From: Phycisphaerales bacterium
GTDB taxonomy: Bacteria > Planctomycetota > Phycisphaerae > Phycisphaerales > UBA5793
Length of the DNA stretch: 64,000 nucleotides
Reading direction: 5' to 3'
Assembly: GCA_020852515.1 (NCBI GenBank)
Contig: JADZAS010000026.1
Span: 1 to 64,000 of the forward strand
In this document: positions 37,324-45,819 of the stretch, in pieces
How the letters are laid out: every line of letters begins with the position of its first letter
Position numbering within the stretch: the stretch's first letter is position 1
Notes under the pieces: model-generated
Told to the model about the DNA's origin: nothing
Seen by the model: only the letters and a program-made list of their open reading frames with translations
Database searches by the model: none
Position numbers and translations under genes: made by a program

Positions 37324-37761
37324 CTATTCGATCGGAGGCAGGCCCTGCAACGCGCGCAGGAGCATGATCTGACCGACGTGGTAACTGTCGTGGAAGGCGA
37401 TGTACTGCAGGCGCTGCAGATCAGAGCCGTCGTCGGCGATCGCAGCGCGAACCTGCTCGTGCGACTGCCGCCAGCGCCGGCGGAGCTCTTCGGCCATGGA
37501 TGGAGAGGGCTCGGGCGGCGCGGCGAAGTTGCGGTGCTGCTGCTCTTCGGCGCTCACGTCCTGCCCGCGCGTCCGCCGCAGGGCGACATCGCGCCAGAAG
37601 AGCATGTGGTCGACGTACTGCCAGATGCAGTGGCGCTGCGGTTGCGGCCGCCAGACGAGTTGGGCGGGGGCGAGATCGTCAAGCACGCGGCTCCACGGCG
37701 CGGCCCACAGGCCGTCTTTCCACGCCTCGTCCCAGTGTCGAATCAGTGTGGTGCGGTCCAT
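37324..37761 (-). CDS. DinB family protein
   Basis: The 145-residue protein has the DinB four-helix pattern with IWQYVDHMLFWRDV (first histidine) and LQYIAFHDSYHVGQIMLLRAL (the two C-terminal histidines). It belongs to a putative metal-dependent enzyme family; the reaction is unknown. It is the second DinB gene in the window (the other is at 20863-21366), but the two differ clearly in sequence. It is 48 bases upstream of mscL. Confidence 0.87.
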   Translation of the reverse strand: MDRTTLIRHWDEAWKDGLWAAPWSRVLDDLAPAQLVWRPQPQRHCIWQYVDHMLFWRDVALRRTRGQDVSAEEQQHRNFAAPPEPSPSMAEELRRRWRQSHEQVRAAIADDGSDLQRLQYIAFHDSYHVGQIMLLRALQGLPPIE

Positions 37762-37815
37762 CTCGCCCTCCTGACTGGTGCGTGATGCTAGCAGCCATGT
37801 GAGCCGCGGATGCCT

Positions 37816-38178
37816 TCAGGCTCGGCGCGATGGATTGAGACTGTCGAGCGGGAACGCCGGGTTGGCGATCGGTCGCAGCGCGAGCGAAAGCAGCGTCAGG
37901 ACGTGATCGTCGCCGGCGATGCGGTTGGTGCGCAGCGTGTTGCATCCCGTGCAGCGGTGGACGATGGCCCACTCGCCGTCGCGGCGCACCTCCAGCGCGA
38001 TCGGCTCCATCGGGCCGCGACACGCGCAGCGCCGATCTCCCACCTGCTCATCCACGTGCCTCGACCAGAGGCATTGCGGACAGTGGTTGCGATGGCTGGT
38101 TCCATACGCCTGCGGCGACACGGCCTGGCGGCAGTGAATGCAGGTAAAGCCCGTTTCAGGGCGGGTCTTGTGTGACAT
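37816..38178 (-). CDS. RNHCP domain protein
   Basis: The 120-residue protein carries the RNHCP signature: FTCIHCRQAV, SHRNHCPQCLWSRHVD, DRRCACRGPMEPI and HRCTGCNTLRTNRIAGDD. The paired CxxC motifs should bind zinc. The family is small and of unknown function, possibly nucleic-acid binding. It lies upstream of the DinB gene in the same direction. The 250 bases beyond it (38179-38428) show no gene. Confidence 0.9.
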   Translation of the reverse strand: MSHKTRPETGFTCIHCRQAVSPQAYGTSHRNHCPQCLWSRHVDEQVGDRRCACRGPMEPIALEVRRDGEWAIVHRCTGCNTLRTNRIAGDDHVLTLLSLALRPIANPAFPLDSLNPSRRA

Positions 38179-38428
38179 GTGAAAGGCACATCCCGAGTCG
38201 GCGGCGCTGGCGAACTCCGGAGGAGCGCGCTTTGCCGCCGCGACGATTCAATTTGATTGTCTCGGAGATGCTGAGCGGCAACCCGCCGCCGCCTCGGCCT
38301 CGATCTCCCGACCGGCCGCAGCGCAGGGCGATGCGCCGCTGCGACAGGGCGCTGCGGCGCGATCAGCGACGGGTTGTTCTAGACAGTGGGTGCCATCAGT
38401 TGCAAGTGTATGCAAAAATCACCCGCGT

Positions 38429-39196
38429 TCAACTCATCCGGCGGCGCCGGCCGCCCATCCACCCCAGTGCCAGCGACACGAGCACGAAGGCGCCGGGCTC
38501 GGGAATCGGCAGGTACTCGATCATGAGCACCGGGCGGTAGAGTTCGTTGCGGTTCTCGCGGGTGTCGAATCGCTTGGCCGTGTAGGGGGTGGATTCGTTG
38601 CCGATGATCTCCCAGCCGAAACTGCTTGAAGGATCATCGAGCCACAGCTGGACGTCGGCGACCATCTCGGCAGTCGAGTTCCAGGTGTAGAACCCGTCGG
38701 TCGAACCGACGATGGTCGAGCCGCTGGCGTCTGCGACGAAGTCGCCGCCGAGGTTGGTCCACGATTGGGTGTTGTAGAAGGTGTAGCGCCAGGTGGCGTC
38801 GCCAGGCGCGGCCTGGCCGCCGCCGCCCTGCTCGCCGGGCGCGATGGAGGCGCCTTCGCCCCAATCGGCCAGCACGCGGTGGAGTGAGACGACCTGATCG
38901 CCGGCAATGGTCTGCGACATGTGCAGCGTGAGCGAGACGCTGAGGATCGTCGAGCCGGCGGGCACGGCGCCTGCGACGTCGAATGCTGCCAGGGCGCGGC
39001 GGTAGGCCCAGCCCGCGGTGGATCCGGCGAACATGTGCGCGCCGGCGCCGTTGCTCAGCGAGCCCTGGAAGTCTTCGTAGAGCGTGTTGTCTTTGGAAGT
39101 GGTAACCGACACCACGTCGCCCAGCGCAGCTGCGCTCAAGCCCCATACACCGATCGCCGCCGCGCACAGCGCTGCAGCCTTCAAGCCCCCGGCCAT
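38429..39196 (-). CDS. DNRLRE-domain PEP-CTERM protein
   Basis: The 255-residue protein has a signal peptide (AAALCAAAIGVWGLSAAALG) and a DNRLRE/CBM96-like domain: SKDNTLYEDFQGSLSNGAG near the start, RRALAAFDV, VSLTLHMSQT and KRFDTRENRNELYRPVLMIEY near the end. The C terminus IPEPGAFVLVSLALGWMGGRRRR is a PEP-CTERM signal. It is probably a surface-attached, possibly carbohydrate-binding protein. GAGGAGGG precedes the ATG. Confidence 0.87.
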   Translation of the reverse strand: MAGGLKAAALCAAAIGVWGLSAAALGDVVSVTTSKDNTLYEDFQGSLSNGAGAHMFAGSTAGWAYRRALAAFDVAGAVPAGSTILSVSLTLHMSQTIAGDQVVSLHRVLADWGEGASIAPGEQGGGGQAAPGDATWRYTFYNTQSWTNLGGDFVADASGSTIVGSTDGFYTWNSTAEMVADVQLWLDDPSSSFGWEIIGNESTPYTAKRFDTRENRNELYRPVLMIEYLPIPEPGAFVLVSLALGWMGGRRRRMS

Positions 39197-39400
39197 GTCT
39201 CGACCCTCCTCGAAAACCCGCGTCGCGACATCGTGCCGCGCGTGGACATTGTACCAGCCCGCCGCCGCAGGCGCGTCGCCCCGGCAGAATCGTCAACCCC
39301 TCGATCCGGCGCGATATTCCAGACCGGCACGAACACGATCACGGTGATGTCCGATAGCCGCAGGGCGGCAGGTTGGATTGAGCAGCGCGAGCCGGCCGAT

Positions 39401-39430
39401 GAAAAGACCCGCGCGGAAACGCACGGGTCT
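39401..39430 (-). terminator. Rho-independent terminator after the anti-sigma gene
   Basis: On the minus strand AGACCCGTGCG and CGCGCGGGTCT pair (one wobble) around TTTC and are followed by TTTT. It lies about 26 bases after the stop at 39457. Confidence 0.65.
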
Positions 39431-39456
39431 CTGAAGCAGGCTGGGGGAGTTGAAGC

Positions 39457-40356
39457 TTACTGCGTGTCGGGAATGATCTCGAGCAGAGCGACGAGTTCGC
39501 CTTCGATGCTTGCGGACGGACCCATGATCCACCACTTGGCGCCGCTCACATCGGCAGCGCCGCCGAGGGAGATGGGCACAGAGCACGTGCCGCCCTTGGC
39601 GTAGAACTCGGCGACTGGCCGGGCGTCCTGCAGGTCGCCGTAGCCCATGAGCAGGCGATAGGGATCGCTTGAGTCGGGCATGTTGATGGCCGCGAGGAAG
39701 CCGCGGTCCTGCGAGTTGATCACGGCGAGCATGGCGCGGCCCTTGAAGCCGCTGTCGGCGACGGTGAATGAACTCAGTCGCGATTCGGGATTGAACCAGA
39801 AGTCCTCGGGCAGCTGCCCGAACCTGACGGCGATGATCTCTTCGATGCGGTTGTTGACCATGGCGTCGGCCATGCGCATGGCGTTGGAGTAGGCGTCCAC
39901 GCCGAACCAGGTCAGGCCGAGCGTGACGGTGAGCAGCACGAGCGCGGCGATGCGCCACATCGGCGAGACGCGGCCGGCAGCGAATCGTTCGACCCAGTCG
40001 CCGCGGCGCGGAGCGGCAGCGCCGGCGGGCGGGAACTGCAGGCTGCCACGCAAGTCTTCCTCAACGAAGCGCTCAAACTCGCCAAGCACGCGGCGTTTGA
40101 GCGTCGGCGCCGGCTGGCGTTCGATGAGTTCGGCGACGTGGCCAACGGTGCGATCGCGCAGGTCCTCGTCGGGCCGGGCGTCGATGAGCAACTCGCCAAG
40201 CGCGATGATGTCATCCTGCACCACCCGCAGTTCGCGGCGCGTGTCTGCATCGGCGCGGCGGAACGCCGCCTCGAACGCCTCCGATTCATCGGGATCCAGC
40301 ATCCCCAGCGCGTCGCGGCTGGCCAGTTCAATGAGTTCTTCCCGTGACCACTTCAT
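39457..40356 (-). CDS. Putative anti-sigma factor
   Basis: The 299-residue protein has an N-terminal helical part (SREELIELASRDALGMLDPDESEAF), one membrane helix near residues 133-152 (RIAALVLLTVTLGLTWFGV), and an extracytoplasmic domain. It overlaps the ECF sigma gene by 4 bases, the classic sigma/anti-sigma layout. The N-terminal part resembles RskA-like anti-sigma domains, and no HxxxCxxC zinc motif is visible. The sensed signal is unknown. Confidence 0.75.
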   Translation of the reverse strand: MKWSREELIELASRDALGMLDPDESEAFEAAFRRADADTRRELRVVQDDIIALGELLIDARPDEDLRDRTVGHVAELIERQPAPTLKRRVLGEFERFVEEDLRGSLQFPPAGAAAPRRGDWVERFAAGRVSPMWRIAALVLLTVTLGLTWFGVDAYSNAMRMADAMVNNRIEEIIAVRFGQLPEDFWFNPESRLSSFTVADSGFKGRAMLAVINSQDRGFLAAINMPDSSDPYRLLMGYGDLQDARPVAEFYAKGGTCSVPISLGGAADVSGAKWWIMGPSASIEGELVALLEIIPDTQ

Positions 40357-40910
40357 GCGATACCTTCTTCACTCGGCACTCGTTCTCGCAGCACAGCCAG
40401 AGCGCGGCTCAGGGCTGACTTGACCGTCCCGATCGGCTTGTTGAGTTCCTGACCGATCTCCCGCAGCGTCTTGCCGCCCAGATAGGCCCGCTCGACCACC
40501 TCACGCTGCAATTCGGGCAGGGCCTCGATCTTCTCGCGCAGGCGCTGACGCCGCTCGTTCCTCTGCATCCCCGATCCCGGAGCCAGGATCGATTCATCTT
40601 CCGCCGACCACTGCTCGTCAAAGCCCCTGAACTTGGGCCGCACGCGCATCCGCCGCAACTGATCCACCAGGTAACGGCGGGTGATGAGCATAACCCAAGT
40701 CACCAGCGAGGCCCGATCGGGGTCGAAATGACCCGCGCTCTGCCACAGGCGGACAAACACCTCCTGCACCGCGTCTTCGGCATCCCCTTTTGAGGGGAGG
40801 AGTTGATAGGCCATTCGATACACGAGACAGGCGAAACGGTCGTACAGCTCGGCGACCGCAGCGCGATCTCCCTCCGCAACTCGCTGCATCAGGGACCAGT
40901 CATCGTGCAT
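40353..40910 (-). CDS. ECF sigma factor
   Basis: The 185-residue protein has region 2 (LYDRFACLVYRMAYQLL, DAEDAVQEVFVRLWQSA) and region 4 (LPELQREVVERAYLGGKTLREIGQELN, GTVKSALSRAL). It is of the SigK/RpoE-like group. It should direct RNA polymerase to a small regulon once released by the coupled membrane protein. Its own promoter must lie in the 215-base gap before the divergent pseudopilin gene. Confidence 0.93.
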   Translation of the reverse strand: MHDDWSLMQRVAEGDRAAVAELYDRFACLVYRMAYQLLPSKGDAEDAVQEVFVRLWQSAGHFDPDRASLVTWVMLITRRYLVDQLRRMRVRPKFRGFDEQWSAEDESILAPGSGMQRNERRQRLREKIEALPELQREVVERAYLGGKTLREIGQELNKPIGTVKSALSRALAVLRERVPSEEGIA

Positions 40911-41125
40911 TTCAAAGAATCCTAGCCGCCGGGCGACGCCGGCACACCACTGTCCGCAGCGTAAAGGGCTGAGGTTTCAGGATTTTCGGCGTAGGGATGA
41001 AATCCCTCACCTGATGCCCTGTTTCGGAAAAAAGGGGAAACTTTTGCAATCTGAGTGGATTCGGGGTTGTCCCCGCCGGGTTTGTGGTACATTAATTGAG
41101 TGCTGACGGACACCGGAGTTCAGCC

Positions 41126-41938
41126 GTGGCAGGTGAAATCCCCAGATCCGAATTGACATCGGCGCGGTCGCGCAACACCAGCGGAGCGTGCGCCGCGCTG
41201 TGCATCGCGCGCAGCGCGCAAGCGCGCCGCGGTTTCTCTCTCATTGAACTGCTCGTGGTGATGGGAGTTGCGAGTCTGCTCATCAGTCTGTTGATGCCTG
41301 CGTTCGCGCAGGTGCGCGAAGCCGCCCGCCGCGTTGCGTGTGCGAGCAACATGCATCAGATGGCGATCGCGCTCGAGTCGTATTCGCGCGACAACCGTAA
41401 CCGTATGCCGAATTCGTACTTTGCCGGCAACCAGTATCGCGAGCCCCGGCCCCAGGACATGATGATCCTCAATCGCGGCGCGCCGAGGGATGCATGGGAC
41501 GGCATGGGCCGGCTGTTCTCGCGCAACTACATCAACGCCGCAGGCGTCTTCTACTGCCCGTCGCACACCGGCAATCACACCATCGATCGGTACGAGGATT
41601 TCTGGAAGCGTGAAAGTCAGACGCTGATCTTCGGCAATTACCAATACCGAGGCATGCTGAACCTCAACAGCCAGCAGGCTGATCCCATCGACCGCTACGA
41701 CCGCGATCGGCTGCGCATGGAGCACCCCTCGGGCGTGTCGCTGCTGGCCGACGGCTTGCGCACCAAGAGCGACTTCAGCCACGTGATCGGCTGCAATCTG
41801 CTTGAGGATGATCTGAGCGTGACGTGGTACATCGACAAGTCTGCGCGCGTTTACAGCATCCTGCCTGACACGGAAAGCGAGAACTGGCCCCGCGCTCAGG
41901 TGTGGTTCCGTCTCGACCAGGGCCTGGGCAACCAGTAA
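41126..41938 (+). CDS. Pseudopilin-like protein with prepilin cleavage motif
   Basis: The 270-residue protein has RRG|FSLIELLVVMGVASLLISLLMPAF, a type IV/type II secretion prepilin cleavage and methylation site, followed by CASNMHQMAIALESYSRDN and ending near WFRLDQGLGNQ. Planctomycetes have many such proteins of unknown role. The GTG at 41126 has GGAG 7 bases upstream and is preferred to a TTG at 41096. The leader before the cleavage site is unusually long (about 36 residues). Confidence 0.8.
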   Translation: MAGEIPRSELTSARSRNTSGACAALCIARSAQARRGFSLIELLVVMGVASLLISLLMPAFAQVREAARRVACASNMHQMAIALESYSRDNRNRMPNSYFAGNQYREPRPQDMMILNRGAPRDAWDGMGRLFSRNYINAAGVFYCPSHTGNHTIDRYEDFWKRESQTLIFGNYQYRGMLNLNSQQADPIDRYDRDRLRMEHPSGVSLLADGLRTKSDFSHVIGCNLLEDDLSVTWYIDKSARVYSILPDTESENWPRAQVWFRLDQGLGNQ

Positions 41939-42081
41939 GCGTCTCAGGAATCGCCCTTGCAGCCCCCGGCGCCGCCGCCGCTGTTCTGCGCGTCTACCAT
42001 GAGTGCGCGGCTGCGCCATCCGGCAGGCTTTCGGCCGCCCGTGCCCGGCTTCCGTTGCCTTCGATCAGACGGTCCACGTCG

Positions 42082-42693
42082 ATGCTCAAGCGATTCTTCG
42101 GCCGCTCACCCGCCACACCCAGCCGCACGTTCATCACCGTCGTCTCCGGCCTGCCGCGCTCCGGCACGTCGATGATGATGAAGATGCTCGATGCCGGCGG
42201 CATCCCACCGATCATCGACAACATCCGCACCGCCGACGAGGACAACCCCAAGGGCTACTACGAATTCGAGCGCGTCAAGGCGCTGGACAAGGGCGACACG
42301 GCCTGGGTCGCCGACGCGGTGGGCAAGTCGGTCAAGGTCATCTCGGCGCTGCTGCGCCACCTGCCGGGCGGCTTTGAGTACCGCGTCGTGTTCATGCGCC
42401 GGCGCCTCGAAGAGAGCATCGAGTCGCAGAAGAAGATGCTCGTGCGCCGCGGCGAAGATCCGGACAAGATCAGCGACGCCGAGGTGCTGACGCTGCTGCA
42501 AAAGCACCTGGACATGGTGGACAACTGGCTCGGCCGCCAGCCCAACATCCGCTGCCTCGACGTGCAGTACCACGAAATGATCGCCAACCCGATCGACGGC
42601 GTCGCGCGGCTCAATGCATTTCTCGGCGGCGATCTCAACGCACAGGCCATGGCGCAGGTCGTCGACGAGAACCTCTATCGCAACCGCGCCTAG
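42082..42693 (+). CDS. Sulfotransferase family protein
   Basis: The 203-residue protein has FITVVSGLPRSGTSMMMKML, a PAPS 5'-phosphosulfate-binding-like loop, then KVISALLRHLPGGFEYRVVFMRRRLEESIESQKKML, the conserved Arg/Ser region of sulfotransferases. It might transfer sulfate to a carbohydrate or protein, or be a P-loop relative. It follows the pseudopilin gene in the same direction, 143 bases downstream. An upstream open frame is not used. Confidence 0.72.
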   Translation: MLKRFFGRSPATPSRTFITVVSGLPRSGTSMMMKMLDAGGIPPIIDNIRTADEDNPKGYYEFERVKALDKGDTAWVADAVGKSVKVISALLRHLPGGFEYRVVFMRRRLEESIESQKKMLVRRGEDPDKISDAEVLTLLQKHLDMVDNWLGRQPNIRCLDVQYHEMIANPIDGVARLNAFLGGDLNAQAMAQVVDENLYRNRA

Positions 42694-42710
42694 GACTCGA
42701 TGGACAAGGC

Positions 42711-42746
42711 AAAAGCGACAAACCCCGCGCATCGTGGCGCGGGGTT
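42711..42746 (-). terminator. Intrinsic terminator of the secreted protein gene
   Basis: A perfect 10-bp stem (AACCCCGCGC / GCGCGGGGTT) with a 6-base loop is followed on the minus strand by TGTCGCTTTT. It lies 28 bases after the stop at 42775. Confidence 0.65.
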
Positions 42747-42774
42747 CGCGAGGTCTTTACACCTCTGCCGCTTC

Positions 42775-43443
42775 TCAGCGGAAGTCGGTATCTGCGTACA
42801 CGCGGATGTTGTCCACGCCGAGGTGATGGAACTGGAAGATGTAGAAGAACTCGGGGTGGAAGTAGTGGAAGTTCAGTTGATCCACGTCGGTGACGACCTG
42901 GTCCCACGTGAAGTTCGGCGGCGTGTTCGGGCCGAGTTCCCACGCCACCCAGCCGTCGGGCGTCTGACCCGTCACCTGGCTGGGCATCGGGAAGCGGAAA
43001 GTGCGCACCTGGCCGTCGAAGGGCATCATCCGGCCCGTGACGTGGTAGAAGCCGAAGTCATCTGAACTGTCGCCGGGCGTGCCGTTGTCATTGACGATCG
43101 AGATGGTCATGTCGCGCACGGTGTTGAAGTCGGCGGTGCCGGCGGTGGTGATGGAGAACCCGATGACGCCCTCGGTGCGGTAGTTCTTGTTGCCGGCGAG
43201 GCGGTTCGAGCCATCGGTCTTGGTGCTCAGCGTGACGCCGAACGTGTCGATCGAGGTGCGCAGGTAGTGATTGCCGTTGTTCACTTCGATGCCTTCATCG
43301 CCCGAGTTGTACGTCCAGCCGGCCTGGGGGTCGCCCTGGATGTTCTCGAAGGTCTCGGTCAGGCTGACAATGGCGCCGAAGGCCATGGCGGCGCAGGCCG
43401 CGAGGCCGGCGGCGCCGACGATGATCTGCTTGGTCCGGTTCAT
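42775..43443 (-). CDS. Secreted protein of unknown function
   Basis: The 222-residue protein has a signal peptide (IIVGAAGLAACAAMAFGA) followed by SLTETFENIQGDPQAGWTYNSGDEG, the beginning of a beta-sandwich domain like those of planctomycete PEP-CTERM proteins. The C terminus lacks a PEP-CTERM signal and the four-cysteine module. GGAGC precedes the ATG. It is divergent from a helix-turn-helix regulator, 207 bases away, that is a likely controller. Confidence 0.7.
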   Translation of the reverse strand: MNRTKQIIVGAAGLAACAAMAFGAIVSLTETFENIQGDPQAGWTYNSGDEGIEVNNGNHYLRTSIDTFGVTLSTKTDGSNRLAGNKNYRTEGVIGFSITTAGTADFNTVRDMTISIVNDNGTPGDSSDDFGFYHVTGRMMPFDGQVRTFRFPMPSQVTGQTPDGWVAWELGPNTPPNFTWDQVVTDVDQLNFHYFHPEFFYIFQFHHLGVDNIRVYADTDFR

Positions 43444-43513
43444 GATGCTCCACTCTCTACAAAAAGGAATTGGGTCTGCCGCCCGTGTGTTTCGAGAAAA
43501 GGATACACCCGGT

Positions 43514-43548
43514 TTCGCAATGTTCAAATTATCTGGTAAAATTGAACA
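43514..43548 (+). promoter_or_regulatory. Palindromic operator-like site with promoter
   Basis: TGTTCAA (43521-43527) and TTGAACA (43542-43548) form a perfect inverted repeat separated by 14 bases of AT-rich sequence. TTCGCA (43514-43519) and TAAAAT (43537-43542) flank it with 17-base spacing, so the repeat overlaps a plausible promoter of the regulator. It lies between the divergent secreted-protein and regulator genes. Confidence 0.5.
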
Positions 43549-43650
43549 GAAGATTCTGCTGCCGGCCGGTCCGGTTCGGGTTTGACCCTCAGGCCCCGGC
43601 TGTTTGACCTTGGCCGTTTGACCCGAGCGGGCGGGCGGCGAAACTGGCGT

Positions 43651-44349
43651 ATGTCCAATCGCGACAAGACCATCATGATCCTCAATGCCGCGCAGCGCGA
43701 GGCGATCACCCAGTCGCCGGCGCGGCTCGAGGTGATCGACGCCATGTCGGAAATCGGGCCCTGTTCGGTGGCGGAACTGGCCCGAGAACTCGGCCGTTCG
43801 CCGCAGTCGCTCTACTACCACCTCGAGATCATGGTCGATGTCGGGCTGCTCCGGCAGACAGGCAGCCGCAAGGCCGGCAAGCGCGATGAGGCCCTTTACG
43901 ACATGGTCAGCGACCACTATCGCCTGGCCGGGAGCGGCGATGCGGCCGAGGATGTCCGTCGCACCCTGCTTCGCTTCAACAGCACGGTCTTCAAACTGAC
44001 CGAGCGGAACTACCGCGACGCGGTGACGCACGGCCTGCCCCGCCGCGTCGATCAGCGCGAGAACATCTACCTCCGCCGGCAGCGCGGCCGGCTCTCGGAT
44101 GAGAACCTCGCCCGCTTCTACGAACTGCTCGAAGAAATGGGCGCCCTGCTGGCCGCGGAAATCGGGACGAAACCGACCGGCGGCAAGCCGGGGCGGCGCC
44201 GCGCGGCCAGCGAGCCGCACCGCTACGCGCTGACTATCGCGCTCATTCCCCTCGAAGATGCGCCCGAAGTAAGCGAAGAGAATGGTGCACTACACGCCGC
44301 CAGCGACGCGAAACCGCGCAAGCGCCGCGCCGTGAAGAAGCCCGGATGA
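43651..44349 (+). CDS. Winged-helix transcriptional regulator, ArsR-like
   Basis: The 232-residue protein has a winged-helix domain near residues 20-75: ARLEVIDAMSEIGPCSVAELARELG, then SPQSLYYHLEIMVDVGLLRQTG. This is typical of HTH_20/ArsR-type regulators. The rest is helical with an Arg/Lys-rich tail. No ligand domain is recognised. The ATG at 43651 gives a standard start; an upstream TTG at 43582 is less likely. Autoregulation through the palindrome at 43521-43548 is inferred. Confidence 0.82.
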   Translation: MSNRDKTIMILNAAQREAITQSPARLEVIDAMSEIGPCSVAELARELGRSPQSLYYHLEIMVDVGLLRQTGSRKAGKRDEALYDMVSDHYRLAGSGDAAEDVRRTLLRFNSTVFKLTERNYRDAVTHGLPRRVDQRENIYLRRQRGRLSDENLARFYELLEEMGALLAAEIGTKPTGGKPGRRRAASEPHRYALTIALIPLEDAPEVSEENGALHAASDAKPRKRRAVKKPG

Positions 44350-44517
44350 GCGTTCGCAGCCTCGGCCCAAAGACGCTGAGACGGTGCGGCAATTGACCGC
44401 CGCGAACCGGCCACCGGGAACGCTGCCCTGATTACCGGAATCTGAAATCGCTCCGTAAGAATTCGCTTGCGGCCCCCTCGATTGCGTAGTAGTCTCATAA
44501 TCAGAGGGAGGTCGATC

Positions 44518-44910
44518 ATGCGAACTGGAATTTGCCTGGCGCTCGCTGCTGCGGCGATGGCGGGCGCTGCGAATCGTGCCTCTGCGCAGGATCCTGTGCT
44601 TTCGATCGAAGGCGTCTGCCCAGGCGAGGTGAGCGTGAGTTGGGAGGGCGCCATGTCGAGTAAGAGCGCTGCGCTGGTCTTCTCGCACGAAACCGGAGCG
44701 TACCGGATCTCGATTGGAGCGATTTGCGGCGGCACGACGCTTGGACTCGGCGTGGATGGCTTGCGTCTCCTGCGCCGATTCAACACCGGCCCCGAAGGCG
44801 CCGGCGCGATGCATGGCACCGCGAATCCCTATTCCTGCGGAGGCTACCTGCAGATCGTCGTCGTGAGTATGCCGCCATGCGAGACGAGCAACGTCGTGCA
44901 GATCCCGTGA
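44518..44910 (+). CDS. Small secreted protein consisting of the four-cysteine module (paralog 1)
   Basis: The 130-residue protein has a signal peptide (ICLALAAAAMAGAANRASA), then only the module: VCPGEVSVSWEGA, ALVFSHETGAYRI, ICGGTTLGLGVDGLRLL, FNTGPEGAG, SCGGYLQIVVV and PCETSNVVQIP. It is the first of three tandem genes. AGGGAGG precedes GTCGATCATG. The function is unknown; the four cysteines suggest two disulfides outside the cytoplasm. Confidence 0.8.
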   Translation: MRTGICLALAAAAMAGAANRASAQDPVLSIEGVCPGEVSVSWEGAMSSKSAALVFSHETGAYRISIGAICGGTTLGLGVDGLRLLRRFNTGPEGAGAMHGTANPYSCGGYLQIVVVSMPPCETSNVVQIP

Positions 44911-44944
44911 TGGCGGCGCGAGCGAGCCGCGGAAGGAGTCGATC

Positions 44945-45325
44945 ATGCTCAAGAGTGCACTCGTAGTGGCAACTGTCCTCCTCAGCGCCAGTGCCGTGGC
45001 ACGCGCGGGTGATCTGACCATCGGCGTCCAGGGCGAGTGTCCGGGCGCCATCACGCTGCGCTGGCAAGGCGCGACGCCGGACCGGTACATGGGAATCGTC
45101 TTCGCATTGGAAACCGGCACGTACATCATTCCCACGCCCTGCGGCGGCACGCAACTCGGCCTGGGCACGCGCGGCCTGTGGCTCGCCGCGATCGTGCAGA
45201 CCAGGAGCGACGGCCAGGGCCGCGTCACCGGCACGGCAGCGCCCGACTCGTGCGGGGGATACGTCCAGGCTGTCGTAATGGACGGCAACCCCTGTGCGAC
45301 GAGCAACGTCGTGCAAATTCCGTAA
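44945..45325 (+). CDS. Small secreted four-cysteine module protein (paralog 2)
   Basis: The 126-residue protein has a signal peptide (VVATVLLSASAVARAG) and the same module: ECPGAITLRWQGATPDRYM, IVFALETGTYIIP, PCGGTQLGLGTRGL, SCGGYVQAVVM and PCATSNVVQIP. The leader AAGGAGTCGATCATG closely resembles that of the preceding gene. The 34-base spacing suggests one transcript with it. Confidence 0.82.
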   Translation: MLKSALVVATVLLSASAVARAGDLTIGVQGECPGAITLRWQGATPDRYMGIVFALETGTYIIPTPCGGTQLGLGTRGLWLAAIVQTRSDGQGRVTGTAAPDSCGGYVQAVVMDGNPCATSNVVQIP

Positions 45326-45365
45326 GATGCTCGGCGGAATTGCCGCGCCAAAGAAGGGACGCATC

Positions 45366-45767
45366 ATGAAGACTGCGCATGCACTTGTCGCCAGCGCGAT
45401 CGTGTTCGGCGCATGCACAAGCGCCAATGCGGCGCTCATCGGGCCGGACAATCTGGTTCTGTCAGTCAGCGAGGGCTGTCCGGGCCGTGTGACGGTCCGC
45501 TGGGAAGGGGCCGCGCCAGACCACTGGGCGGCGATTGCTTTCAGTCTGTCACGGGGCCGCTATGTGATCCCGTCGATCCAGTGCGCGGGCACCGAGCTTG
45601 GCCTTGGCACTGACCACTTCGGAGCCACGCGGCCATTCCGCACCGGGCCCAAGGGTCAGGGCGAGTTTCACCCTCGGCTCTCCGCAAAAGCGTGCGGCGG
45701 CTATCTACAGATGATCGTCGTGGACGGATTCCCGTGCACGATCAGCGAGGTCGTGCAGATTCCGTAG
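45366..45767 (+). CDS. Small secreted four-cysteine module protein (paralog 3)
   Basis: The 133-residue protein has a signal peptide (LVASAIVFGACTSANA) and the module: GCPGRVTVRWEGAAPDHWA, AFSLSRGRYVIP, QCAGTELGLGTDHF, ACGGYLQMIVV and PCTISEVVQIP. The usual TSN near the end is replaced by ISE. It starts 40 bases after paralog 2. The longer open frame upstream overlaps paralog 2 and is not used. Confidence 0.82.
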   Translation: MKTAHALVASAIVFGACTSANAALIGPDNLVLSVSEGCPGRVTVRWEGAAPDHWAAIAFSLSRGRYVIPSIQCAGTELGLGTDHFGATRPFRTGPKGQGEFHPRLSAKACGGYLQMIVVDGFPCTISEVVQIP

Positions 45768-45819
45768 CGCCATCGACTGCGTTTTCTCAGACGCATGCGC
45801 GCACCCGCACTCGAACCGT

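Noticed and set aside
43444-44220. N-terminal extension of the secreted protein frame at 42775
   Set aside because: It would overlap the regulator gene and hide the signal peptide; the ATG at 43443 has a ribosome site.
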